The position numbers and the translations under genes were made by a program. A stretch of DNA of 64,000 nucleotides from Flavobacteriaceae bacterium D16 (GTDB lineage: Bacteria; Bacteroidota; Bacteroidia; Flavobacteriales; Flavobacteriaceae), in assembly GCA_021295155.1 (NCBI GenBank), contig JAJTJC010000035.1, positions 434,001 through 498,000 on the forward strand. The letters are read 5' to 3'. Below the pieces are notes generated by a model. It searched no databases, was not told the DNA's origin, and saw nothing but the letters and a program-made list of their open reading frames with translations. The number at the start of each line of letters is the position of its first letter. Position 1 is the first letter of the stretch. Positions 44,879 to 52,970 of the stretch are shown here, piece after piece.

Positions 44879-45694
44879 ATGAAATTAACTTTAACGATAA
44901 TATTTCTTCTAATCAACTTCCAACTTTTTGCGCAATCAATAGTTGAATATGGATCTAATAATGGTCAATATTTAGAGGTGGATAATACTAAAATTTATTA
45001 TGAACAATATGGTGAAGGCTCGCCTGTCCTTTTATTACATGGAGGAATGGGAAGCATATCAAATTTCAATACATTAATCCCAGATTTATCTAAACACTTT
45101 AAATTAATTGCAATTGATAGTCCTAGTCATGGTAGGTCTTACAGCATTGATTCTTTGAGCTATAACATATTAGCGGATTATGTAGTTAAAATAGTTGATA
45201 AGTTAACTTTAGACAAAATTGATATTGTTGGTTACAGTGACGGTGCAATTGTCGGAATATTGGTAGCCAATAAAATCCCTAACAAAATAAACAAAATAGT
45301 ATTTGGAGCAGGTGCATTGAGTCCGCATGCTAGCAAACCAGAAGGTTTAAAAATGCTTCAAAATTTTAGTCCTGAAATACTTCCAGAGGAGTATGCTACT
45401 TCTTATAAAAAGAAATCACCTAATCCCAATCATTGGGAAGAGTTTGTTTACAATTCTAAAGAAATGTGGTTACAAGACGTTTGGATTCCAAAAGAAATAT
45501 TACCTAAAATAGAAAGTAAGGTTTTGGTTCTTTTTGGAGATAGAGACCCATTTATTCCCTTAAATCACAGTATTGAAATATATAATGATTTGCCAAATGG
45601 TGAACTTTGTATTTTACCGAACACATACCATGACATATTTAATGACTCAAAAATATCAAATGAAACACTAATAACTTTTTTATCTAAAAATTGA
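44879..45694 (+). CDS. Cassette 24: exported alpha/beta hydrolase
   Basis: A 271-residue hydrolase with a signal peptide (about 1-19, ending QLFAQ). The oxyanion region HGGMGS, nucleophile S120 in VGYSDGA, acid in FGDRDPF and His in NTYHDIF complete a standard triad. Substrate unknown. Start is 25 bp after the core. Confidence 0.85.
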   Translation: MKLTLTIIFLLINFQLFAQSIVEYGSNNGQYLEVDNTKIYYEQYGEGSPVLLLHGGMGSISNFNTLIPDLSKHFKLIAIDSPSHGRSYSIDSLSYNILADYVVKIVDKLTLDKIDIVGYSDGAIVGILVANKIPNKINKIVFGAGALSPHASKPEGLKMLQNFSPEILPEEYATSYKKKSPNPNHWEEFVYNSKEMWLQDVWIPKEILPKIESKVLVLFGDRDPFIPLNHSIEIYNDLPNGELCILPNTYHDIFNDSKISNETLITFLSKN

Positions 45695-45716
45695 TAAAAA
45701 CAAATAAAAAAACTGT

Positions 45717-45846
45717 GCACAACAATGGCTATAATTCATTGTGGTTTTGTGCCACACCAAAATAAAAGTATTAATCAACGGCCGATTTCTAAGCGGAATA
45801 ATCCTGCGGATGATTCCACAACGAAATCATAGCTTAAGCGTTGTAC
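45717..45846 (+). repeat. attC-like site 24 (class F)
   Basis: 130 bp. Left core GCACAAC, right core GTTGTAC. Arms GGCTATAATTCATTG and GAAATCATAGC. Confidence 0.85.
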
Positions 45847-45943
45847 ACAATTCTCCACATAAAGAAACTCTATTAATTACTTGAGCTAACAAGTGAAATT
45901 TTGTGTAGGAAAATTATACTAAATTTGACCGTTATTCAGAATT

Positions 45944-46559
45944 ATGAGAAGCGTTCATATCTCGATTTTATTTTTGGTTTCAATTCAATTATTTGGTCAA
46001 GAACCAAAGGCAATTGAATTACAAAACCATTGGATTAAAGAGGCGCAAAAGGACTTAAAAAGCAACAACTTATTTGGAGCATTTTGCGCTTATCGCTATG
46101 CATATGATATAATACCAAATAGTGAATTGGGGGGGGAAATCGTTGAAGCTTTCTGACTCGCTAAGAACCATACTACGCGGGACTTTAAAACGTAAACTCC
46201 AAGGACTATGGAAAATTAAAGTATTTGGACGTATTAAAACTGAAGACGACCGGGCACACTACAATAGATTAGGAAAATTCTTAAAAATTACAAACGATTC
46301 AATTACGTTTTTTAAAACCAAAAAAGATTTCAAAACAAATAATTATATATCCAATCAAGAAATTAAATTTTGTGACTTAAAGACAATGTTTCCGATATAC
46401 AACGAGGTAATCCATAAAAATAATAACATCTGGAGATATCACGTTGAAGAAGACGGAGAAGTAATGAGAATAACAGATAGCGGAAAAATATTTATTGATG
46501 GAAACAGGTCGGAGATTATAAGCCATCCTTCCGGTTATACATACAATCGAGTGGAATAA
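45944..46559 (+). pseudogene. Cassette 25: exported protein split by a frameshift at a G8 tract
   Basis: Two overlapping frames (45944-46156 and 46122-46559) make sense only when joined. The first gives a signal peptide (LVSIQLFGQ) and a TPR-like helix ending IPNSELG; the second continues GKSLKLSDSLRTILRGTLKRKLQGLWKI to the end. The frames cross exactly at a run of eight G (46129-46136). One base more or fewer restores a protein of about 205 residues. It may be a broken gene, a sequencing error, or a slip-switchable gene. The leader (104 bp) is unusually long. Confidence 0.75.
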
Positions 46560-46563
46560 CTGT

Positions 46564-46694
46564 GTACAACAATGCCTATAATCCATTGCGGCGGATTTCC
46601 TAAACGGAAATCAGCGTAATTAGCTAACTTTGGTCTTAGACGGAATAGTCCTACGAAAGTTTCCCAAAACGAGATCATAGCCTAGACGTTAGCT
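46564..46694 (+). repeat. attC-like site 25 (class F)
   Basis: 131 bp. Left core GTACAAC, right core GTTAGCT. Arms GCCTATAATCCATTG and GAGATCATAGCC. Confidence 0.85.
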
Positions 46695-46723
46695 CTAAGT
46701 TAAAAGGAAGTCGTAATATCTTC

Positions 46724-47170
46724 ATGATCAAGAATTCTATTTTGCACTTTTGGGATAAAATAAGGGGAATAAAATATGGCCCTAAAATCAAAAAGGAAAT
46801 CGAGCTAAATCCATTTACTACTAAGCAAGAAATCGAATCAATTGTTTCAAACTTAGATCATCGTATTGTACTATCATTTTATGATGCATTCTATAAGCTT
46901 AAAATTTCGGAACAACCAATTACTCGTGGCGACAACGGGGCTTTCACTAATGTTAGAAAAGACAAGAATAAACTAAAAATTAAAAGAGGGAATCATGGTT
47001 GGCATGAAAAAAAATGGACCCCAATTCCTGAAGTTGAATTAGTGAATATCATTTACGAAAGCCGTGAATTCAACAACGGAAAAATGAAGATGGAATCCAG
47101 AATTGCAAGAATGTTTTGGGTAAAAAAAGGAAAGGAGAAGTTATTGATTGCTTACTATCATTCCATTTAA
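46724..47170 (+). CDS. Cassette 26: basic cytoplasmic hypothetical protein
   Basis: A 148-residue, strongly basic, soluble protein without signal peptide. The middle (RGDNGAFTNVRKDKNKLKIKRGNHGWHEKKW) is Lys/Gly-rich and could bind nucleic acid or phosphate; no family recognised. Start is 36 bp after the core. Confidence 0.65.
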   Translation: MIKNSILHFWDKIRGIKYGPKIKKEIELNPFTTKQEIESIVSNLDHRIVLSFYDAFYKLKISEQPITRGDNGAFTNVRKDKNKLKIKRGNHGWHEKKWTPIPEVELVNIIYESREFNNGKMKMESRIARMFWVKKGKEKLLIAYYHSI

Positions 47171-47181
47171 ATAAAACCTAG

Positions 47182-47380
47182 CGCTAACAACGGCTTTAAT
47201 CCAGCGCTGCTTTCCTTCTTAATTGAAATTTCCTACATTTAATTAAAACAAGGAACTGGCTAAAACGCAAAGCAACCAAGGCTCGCTTTTTCCAAGGCTA
47301 ATTTTTTCTGCAAAGTGCAGAAAAGCCAAAGCGAAGCTCGCCATTAACACCGCGCTGAAATCATAGCTTAACCGTTGTGC
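47182..47380 (+). repeat. attC-like site 26 (class F, long)
   Basis: 199 bp. Left core CGCTAAC (one mismatch), right core GTTGTGC. Arms CCAGCGCTG and GCGCTGAAATCATAGC; loop TACATTTAA and a nested TTTTCTGCAAAGTGCAGAAAA hairpin. Confidence 0.8.
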
Positions 47381-47388
47381 TTAATTTG

Positions 47389-47757
47389 ATGAAAAGAAAA
47401 CAGATAAAAATACTAGTAATAATAATTGGAATTATAGCACTAAGTAATTTTCTGTCTGGATATATAAATGTGTTTACAGAAGGATTATTTATGACATATC
47501 ATTACCAAACTGAAAATGCTGAATTTGAATTCACCACAATGCCAGCAAAAGGGCGTGATATTGGAATGATGGAAAGACAATTTTCTCATTTTAAAAATAC
47601 CAACCCTGAATTTAAAGAGCTCGAACTTCACAGAACTTTTAAACGAAACCCAATAAAGTTTTGGAATTGGTATTCATACATAACAAATGAAATGTACGAT
47701 TACGAATATCATACCGAAGTGGAATCTAATTCTGGAAAAGGTAAATTTGGAATATAA
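47389..47757 (+). CDS. Cassette 27: small membrane-anchored protein
   Basis: A 122-residue protein with one N-terminal membrane segment (about 8-25, ILVIIIGIIALSNFLSGY) and a soluble domain rich in Phe/His. The ATG at 47389 is used; the earlier GTG overlaps the core. No family recognised. Confidence 0.6.
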   Translation: MKRKQIKILVIIIGIIALSNFLSGYINVFTEGLFMTYHYQTENAEFEFTTMPAKGRDIGMMERQFSHFKNTNPEFKELELHRTFKRNPIKFWNWYSYITNEMYDYEYHTEVESNSGKGKFGI

Positions 47758-47765
47758 AAAACTAA

Positions 47766-47898
47766 GCACAACAATGTATAACCGCAATTACGGCGGATTC
47801 GACTGCGTCCGAATCCACTTGGAATTGCTAAGGTCTGTACCAAACCGAAAATTATAGCATATTAACCCGTAACTGTCGGTTATACGAGACCGTTGTGC
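47766..47898 (+). repeat. attC-like site 27 (class D)
   Basis: 133 bp. Left core GCACAAC, right core GTTGTGC. Almost identical to site 22. Confidence 0.87.
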
Positions 47899-47911
47899 AT
47901 TATTAATTCTC

Positions 47912-48088
47912 ATGGCGAATATGACTAAAACACAGATTTTTGGAATTGTACTTTTTATTATAGCAATCTCAGGGTATTACCTAAATGATAACTATTTCCC
48001 AGATTTCATTTTAGGTATACTTGCAGCTTTTGGATTTGGATTAATGTTCAAATTTATTCCTTTTAAAAAGCGTAATGTAACCGATTAA
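47912..48088 (+). CDS. Cassette 28: tiny membrane protein (58 aa)
   Basis: A 58-residue protein with two membrane segments (about 8-24 and 32-50) and a basic end (FKKRNVTD). It starts at ATG 47912, 20 bp after the core, and is the only frame in this cassette. The right core of this cassette (TGCCAAC) does not fit its left core (GTTGTGC), so its end may come from another cassette. Confidence 0.55.
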   Translation: MANMTKTQIFGIVLFIIAISGYYLNDNYFPDFILGILAAFGFGLMFKFIPFKKRNVTD

Positions 48089-48110
48089 GAAACAAATATT
48101 TTAAACGAAA

Positions 48111-48235
48111 TGCCAACAACACCTATGGTTTATCGCCCACCAGGGTCAGGTATTTATTTCCTATTTTAGAGATGAATAAAACAATACGGATGGCTAGCGC
48201 CTCCAGGCGCCAAACCATAGCCGGAACCGTTAGGT
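48111..48235 (+). repeat. attC-like site 28 (class A)
   Basis: 125 bp. Left core TGCCAAC does not match the start of the same cassette (4 of 7). Right core GTTAGGT. Loop box TATTTTAG. Confidence 0.88.
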
Positions 48236-48251
48236 AAAATATTAATTTGAA

Positions 48252-48710
48252 TTGGAATCCTACCCGAACAAGAAAATAATTATCAGCATTATAGTCATTG
48301 TATCCCTGGTTATTTTGACTTCGCTAGGTTTGGGGTTATGGGCTGTAATCTCAGGGACATCTCCTAGCTCTCTTGAATCCAATGATGGTGAACTTATAAT
48401 ATCTGGAATGTATGGTGAAACCATTCCTTTTTCTGAAATCAAATCGATCGAATTGATCTATAAAAAGCCTCTGATATCATGGCGGACTAATGGTTTTGCA
48501 ATGGGCGCAAAAAAGAAGGGATATTTCGCCAATTCTGATGGCGAGAAATTTAAACTCTTTATCGATACCCCTAAATTGCCCTGGATTCTTATCACAAAAC
48601 AAAACGAACTAAAAATATACTATTCCTCTAATCTGGGAGATAACCAAAGGATCTTTGAAGGTTTAATTAAAACTTTGCCTAACAACACCTATAACACATC
48701 GCTCCATTAG
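48252..48710 (+). CDS. Cassette 29: membrane protein with PH-like domain (paralogue of cassette 17)
   Basis: A 152-residue protein: one membrane segment (about 8-32) and a PH-like beta domain (NDGELIISGMYGETIPFSEIKSIELIYKKPLISWRTNGFAMGAKKKGYF). Similar over its full length to the cassette 17 product. Start is TTG at 48252, 23 bp after the core. The frame ends only inside attC 29, adding residues NNTYNTSLH encoded by the repeat. Confidence 0.72.
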   Translation: MESYPNKKIIISIIVIVSLVILTSLGLGLWAVISGTSPSSLESNDGELIISGMYGETIPFSEIKSIELIYKKPLISWRTNGFAMGAKKKGYFANSDGEKFKLFIDTPKLPWILITKQNELKIYYSSNLGDNQRIFEGLIKTLPNNTYNTSLH

Positions 48711-48801
48711 GCTTCCGCATATTTACTATCTTAGGTAATACAAACCTGGTCCGCTGCAGCTTACGCGCTCAAGCGCTGCGTCATAGCCACGACCGTTGTA
48801 A
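48677..48801 (+). repeat. attC-like site 29 (class B-related)
   Basis: 125 bp. Left core GCCTAAC (one mismatch), right core GTTGTAA. Arms CCTATAACACATCGC and GCTGCGTCATAGCC; loop box TATCTTAG. Confidence 0.85.
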
Positions 48802-48823
48802 GCAATTAAAAGGAACATCGAGA

Positions 48824-50308
48824 ATGACAATAAGACATCTGATTTTTATATTTAGTTTAATGTTTTGCTCAAATAGTTTCGGACAAACTAAAGCTAACTT
48901 CCAACCCAATTTTAAAATATCAAAGAAGACTACACATAAAATAAAGAAAGAACAAAAATATACATTTGGTTATTTAGAAGTATTGGAAAATAGACAAAAC
49001 CCAAATAGTAGAACGATTAAAATTCCAGTTTATATTTTCAAAAGTCGTAGCGAAAATCCGAAGAAAGACCCAATTATTTACACAGTTGGTGGTCCTGGTT
49101 CTACAACTATGCCGACAGCACAGTATATGAACTATTACAAATATCTTGATGATAGGGATTTCATTCTCGTGGAGCAACGCGGAAACTATTACGCAAATCC
49201 ACATTTGGATTGTCCTGAATGGTCACAAGCAATCTATGAATCCAATCAGCCGAATTTTGATTTAGCTAATTATGATGCCCTATTTGAACAATCGGCAAAA
49301 TCCTGCAAAGAACGACTTGAAAAGCAAGGAATTGATTTAAATGGTTACAATACCAACGAAATCGCATCGGACATCAATGACTTGGTAAACGTATTAGAAA
49401 TAGATGAATACAATCTACTGACCATATCGTACAGCACCAAAATCGCTCAAGTCCTGATGCGAGATTATCCTGATAAAATAAGAAGTGTTGTAATGGACTC
49501 ACCTCTTCCACTGGAAGTCAACTACGATGAAGAAAGCGTGCAGAATCTATTAGAATCAATTACAACATTACTTTCCGATTGTGAAACCGATAAAAAATGT
49601 AATTCAGCTTATCCCAATTTAAAAAATCGGTTTTTTGAATATTTGAAAGAAATGACTGCTAATCCGCTAAAAGTTGAAATTAAAAATCCAAAAAGTGATA
49701 AAACAGAAACCTTTTATTTAAAAGGAGAAGATTTGATTACTGTTTTTACCTCAGCTTCAACTGGAAGTGTTCCAAACGTTCCATTTGAGATTAATAAGCT
49801 ACTGAATAATGATTTAACTTCTGTAAAGGATAAACTGAAAAATTTATTTCAGGAACCGGGAATTGGAGCGGGATTAGGAATGCGTTTGTCAGTATGGTGT
49901 GCAGAAGAAAACCCATTCAACTCTATGGAGAGAATTAATAGCGAGACCAGTAAGTATCCAGAAGTTAAAGGCCTTTCGCCTGCTGTTTTCGACAATAGAA
50001 TATGCGAGATTTGGAGTGTGAATAAAGTAGCGGAAATTGAAAATAAGAAAGTAAAAAGCGATATTCCTGTTTTATTCATAAGTGGAGAATATGATAACGA
50101 GACACCAGTAAAATGGGCAAAGTCAATGACTGGTAATTTCACTAATAGTTATCATTTAATTTTTAAAGGTTGGAAACATACACCTACAACTAATTGGAGC
50201 AACCAATGTGCAATGATATCGGCAAATGAATTTTTCAATAACCCAAACGAGAAACCAATTGCTGATTGTTTCGGACAAATTGGAAGTCCTGAATTTAAAA
50301 CGGAATAA
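48824..50308 (+). CDS. Cassette 30: exported alpha/beta hydrolase with TAP-like C-terminus
   Basis: A 494-residue exported hydrolase (signal peptide to about 20, ending NSFGQ). The pattern is that of the prolyl/tripeptidyl aminopeptidase group: YTVGGPGSTT oxyanion loop, DFILVEQRGNYYANPHLDCPEW, nucleophile elbow LLTISYSTKIAQ, and a late SDIPVLFISGEYDNETP with a final WKHTP His. The elbow departs from the usual G-x-S-x-G (T-I-S-Y-S), so activity is uncertain. Likely trims peptides or esters at the cell surface. Confidence 0.82.
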   Translation: MTIRHLIFIFSLMFCSNSFGQTKANFQPNFKISKKTTHKIKKEQKYTFGYLEVLENRQNPNSRTIKIPVYIFKSRSENPKKDPIIYTVGGPGSTTMPTAQYMNYYKYLDDRDFILVEQRGNYYANPHLDCPEWSQAIYESNQPNFDLANYDALFEQSAKSCKERLEKQGIDLNGYNTNEIASDINDLVNVLEIDEYNLLTISYSTKIAQVLMRDYPDKIRSVVMDSPLPLEVNYDEESVQNLLESITTLLSDCETDKKCNSAYPNLKNRFFEYLKEMTANPLKVEIKNPKSDKTETFYLKGEDLITVFTSASTGSVPNVPFEINKLLNNDLTSVKDKLKNLFQEPGIGAGLGMRLSVWCAEENPFNSMERINSETSKYPEVKGLSPAVFDNRICEIWSVNKVAEIENKKVKSDIPVLFISGEYDNETPVKWAKSMTGNFTNSYHLIFKGWKHTPTTNWSNQCAMISANEFFNNPNEKPIADCFGQIGSPEFKTE

Positions 50309-50316
50309 ATAAATGC

Positions 50317-50523
50317 TTACAACAATGGCTATAGGTAACCAGCCCGACAGAGTCGCTCTGGCGGGTTGCTTGCCTGCCTGTCGGCAGACAGGTTCTCGCC
50401 TATAATGGAAATTCCGAAGGAATTTCCAACTTGGTGTGTGCTTGCAAAGTTAAGTGCTCTGCCTTCCTCTCGCTACGCTCGTCGGAGGCACTGCGCAACT
50501 ACTCATAGCCGAAACCGTTATCA
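50317..50523 (+). repeat. attC-like site 30 (class C, with extra palindromes)
   Basis: 207 bp. Left core TTACAAC, right core GTTATCA. Arms GGCTATAGGTA and TACTCATAGCC. Carries inserted palindromic pieces, CTGTCGGCAGACAG and a CTCGCTACGCTCG stretch. Confidence 0.83.
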
Positions 50524-50541
50524 TCAATTAAAGAATTAAAA

Positions 50542-51243
50542 ATGAAAAAGCTGAATTACCTATTACTATTATTGTTTCTGTCATGCGGTGTGAAAGAAGC
50601 CAATAATCCGATTGATTTTTTAAAACAAAATGCAATTCCAATTAAAGATATTGCAAAGTTGAACCAGCAGGTATATAATGAGATTTCAGATTACGAAATA
50701 ATAATGGTTGGAGAAATGCATGGAACAAAAGAGCCAGCCGAATTTGTCCATGGTCTGTGCAACCTTCTAACTCAATCTGAAAAAGAAGTCGTCTTAGCGT
50801 TGGAAATTCGTTCTTCGCAAATGAATAACTTATCAAAGGACATGTCAATTGCTCAATTAAAAGAGTTGGAATTTTTTCAAAGAGAAAATTTGGATGGTAG
50901 AAATGGTGAATCAATGCTTGAATTAATATACAAGAGCCTTCAAAATGAAAGAGTCATTATAAAATTCATTGATAATAATTACCCATCTTCAACCAGAGAT
51001 TCGTCCATGTATATGGAAATATGCAACATCCGAAAAACATATCCTAACACTAAAATAGTTACGCTAACTGGAAATGTACATAATTCTTTTGTACCTCTTT
51101 TCAACAAAGTAAGAATTGGAGGATACTTGTTACAAGACAGTACTAATTTCGATTCTAAGAAGATCATGTCAATTAATCATGCATTCAGTGAAGGCAACAT
51201 GTTAAATAGTGACGGTACGGAATTAAAACTTAGAATTATTTAA
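50542..51243 (+). CDS. Cassette 31: TIKI/ChaN/EreA-like lipoprotein
   Basis: A 233-residue lipoprotein (lipobox LFLSC, Cys about 15). IIMVGEMHGTKEPAEFV and IVTLTGNVHNSFVP match the paired His-containing motifs of the EreA/ChaN/TIKI superfamily, which includes erythromycin esterases, haem-uptake ChaN proteins and TraB/TIKI proteases. Shorter than Ere enzymes, so closer to the ChaN-type core. Function unknown. A second member of this superfamily sits in cassette 21. Confidence 0.72.
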   Translation: MKKLNYLLLLLFLSCGVKEANNPIDFLKQNAIPIKDIAKLNQQVYNEISDYEIIMVGEMHGTKEPAEFVHGLCNLLTQSEKEVVLALEIRSSQMNNLSKDMSIAQLKELEFFQRENLDGRNGESMLELIYKSLQNERVIIKFIDNNYPSSTRDSSMYMEICNIRKTYPNTKIVTLTGNVHNSFVPLFNKVRIGGYLLQDSTNFDSKKIMSINHAFSEGNMLNSDGTELKLRII

Positions 51244-51264
51244 AGAGAGGACAATATTTATAAT

Positions 51265-51393
51265 ACAACTCTGTCTTATGATAATTTTATCTGTAAGAGA
51301 TTTCCTAAAAAAGAAAATCGAGGTACACATATTTTCTACACTGATAAAGTTACTGCTTCAGAAATAGTTGAAAAAGATGATAACAAAAGATAA
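51265..51393 (+). pseudogene. Remnant of a truncated gene at the end of cassette 31
   Basis: A 42-codon open frame without start codon (reading TLSYDNFICKRFPKKENRG and onwards) follows the cassette 31 gene and ends inside attC 31. The reading quality suggests the 3' end of a second gene whose front has been lost, perhaps by fusion of two cassettes. Confidence 0.4.
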
Positions 51394-51442
51394 GAAGTAA
51401 TAGCTCCTTCGTCACTACTACTCTTATCATTGACCGTTGTAG
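51378..51442 (+). repeat. attC-like site 31 (short)
   Basis: 65 bp. Left core TGATAAC matches GTTATCA at 50517 exactly; right core GTTGTAG. Arms AAGTAATAG and ACTACTACTCTTATCATT pair loosely. Confidence 0.72.
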
Positions 51443-51451
51443 ACAATTAGT

Positions 51452-52246
51452 ATGAAGAACTTACTATTCAGTTTTCTTGCAATTGCATTTTTATCAGAAA
51501 GCGCTTACGCCCAAGATTTCAAGCACATAGTTGCCTTTGGTGATAGCTTTACCGATAATGGTTATATAGATGGACATGGGTTTAATAGAGATACCAACGG
51601 CCTCGTTTGGGTTGAATATCTTGCCAAAATGCTAGACTGTCCAAATATTGATAATAGAGCCTGGGGTGGTGCCAGGACAGACAATGGTCACTATTTAGGA
51701 TTTGATTGGTCGGGATTTAATTGGCAGGTTGACAAATACAATTTGACAACAAATCCAGAAGAAACGCTGTATACGATTTGGATTGGTGTCAACGACTATT
51801 GGGATAATAAAGATGACCCTTCCAATTCTGTAAAGAACATCAAGAATGGCTTAAATAAACTAATAGACAAAGGAGGCAAACATTTCGCAGTCTTCAACAA
51901 TTTTGACCTCACTTTATCATTAGGCTATGAATCAAGTGAACAGTATCGCAAGTTGATACCCGCCGTTAAAGAATTAACTAAAAGGTTCAATGATCAACTG
52001 CATTCCATGCTCTTCGACAGCGAAGTGGGATTTATACAATCTCATCCGGATATAACTATTCATTTTGTAGATATTTACACATTCATGAATGATCTGGTCA
52101 CAAATAATCAATTCAGTAAAACGCCCTGGAGAGGGACCTATCAATTCCCTGACCCCAATAAGTATCTATGGTATGATGAATGGCATCCAATGACAAGTTG
52201 CCACAAGTTAATTGGAGAACTCGTCTTTGAAGAAATGAAGAAATAG
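51452..52246 (+). CDS. Cassette 32: exported GDSL/SGNH hydrolase
   Basis: A 264-residue secreted esterase/lipase with signal peptide (about 1-20, ending SAYA). Block I is VAFGDSFTDNG (Ser about 32), block III IWIGVNDYWD, block V WYDEWHPMTSC with the Asp and His of the triad. The architecture is that of GDSL lipases of the hemolysin/acyltransferase type. Substrate unknown. Start is 16 bp after the core. Confidence 0.87.
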   Translation: MKNLLFSFLAIAFLSESAYAQDFKHIVAFGDSFTDNGYIDGHGFNRDTNGLVWVEYLAKMLDCPNIDNRAWGGARTDNGHYLGFDWSGFNWQVDKYNLTTNPEETLYTIWIGVNDYWDNKDDPSNSVKNIKNGLNKLIDKGGKHFAVFNNFDLTLSLGYESSEQYRKLIPAVKELTKRFNDQLHSMLFDSEVGFIQSHPDITIHFVDIYTFMNDLVTNNQFSKTPWRGTYQFPDPNKYLWYDEWHPMTSCHKLIGELVFEEMKK

Positions 52247-52263
52247 GCTGGCATAATAACTGT

Positions 52264-52418
52264 CTACAACAACGCCTATGGCCAATCGCCTACCAGAGCT
52301 TAGTAACCCGCCCCTACCTTTGGCAGGTTCGGGCAAGTTTTCCTACATTAGAGCTTATTAATTTTTCCTGGAAAGGTCTGCGCATCTGGGCGCCGGGCCA
52401 TGGCCAGGGCCGTTAACC
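52264..52418 (+). repeat. attC-like site 32 (class B-related)
   Basis: 155 bp. Left core CTACAAC, right core GTTAACC. Arms CCTATGGCCAATCGCCT and CGGGCCATGGCC; loop box TACATTAG plus an insert with TTTGGCAGGTTCGGGC. Confidence 0.85.
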
Positions 52419-52433
52419 ACAATTTTTACTGAA

Positions 52434-52853
52434 TTGAGCTCCAGGAAACAATATCTGAATCTTTTAATAGGGATCCTAGTCCTTCTGACTACCGGTTTTT
52501 TAACCAACGATAGCACTATTGATATAAATATTCACGCCACGTATTTTGTTATCGGTAACTTTCAATTTGCTATCCTTATTTCATTAATTCTCTTCTCACT
52601 AGGCATCCTATATTGGCTGATGTTCCAGATAGGTTTAAAGCTGTCAAAAATGTTAATCTGGATTCATTTGGCAATTACCCATGTTGGGGGTCTACTTACT
52701 ATAATATTAACGCAATTCTATGGAGATGAATTAATGAGTTTTCTGAACATTGGCATGACCTTATTGATTCTTCTTATTCTGCTCTGTCAGGCTCTACTAA
52801 TAGTTAATATCCTAGTTGGGCTAATTAATTTAGGAAAGCAAACCAGTGGCTAA
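52434..52853 (+). CDS. Cassette 33: membrane protein resembling part of a cytochrome oxidase subunit I
   Basis: A 139-residue protein with four membrane segments. The stretch DINIHATYFVIGNFQFAIL echoes the DTYFVVAHFHYVL segment of haem-copper oxidase subunit I, but length is far too short for an oxidase, so the likeness may be only structural. Start is TTG at 52434, 22 bp after the core. The stop lies inside attC 33's left core. Confidence 0.6.
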   Translation: MSSRKQYLNLLIGILVLLTTGFLTNDSTIDINIHATYFVIGNFQFAILISLILFSLGILYWLMFQIGLKLSKMLIWIHLAITHVGGLLTIILTQFYGDELMSFLNIGMTLLILLILLCQALLIVNILVGLINLGKQTSG

Positions 52854-52957
52854 CAACGCCTATAACTCATGGCGTATTGCTTACCCGTTTTTACCTATAT
52901 TTAAATAAACCAAAATTGCCGGGCGCTGGCCACGAATTTATAACCAAGGCGTTGTAA
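52848..52957 (+). repeat. attC-like site 33 (class E)
   Basis: 110 bp. Left core GGCTAAC (one mismatch with GTTAACC), right core GTTGTAA. Similar to site 23: arms CCTATAACTCATGGC and GGCCACGAATTTATAACC. Confidence 0.85.
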
Positions 52958-52970
52958 AACATTGTAATAA

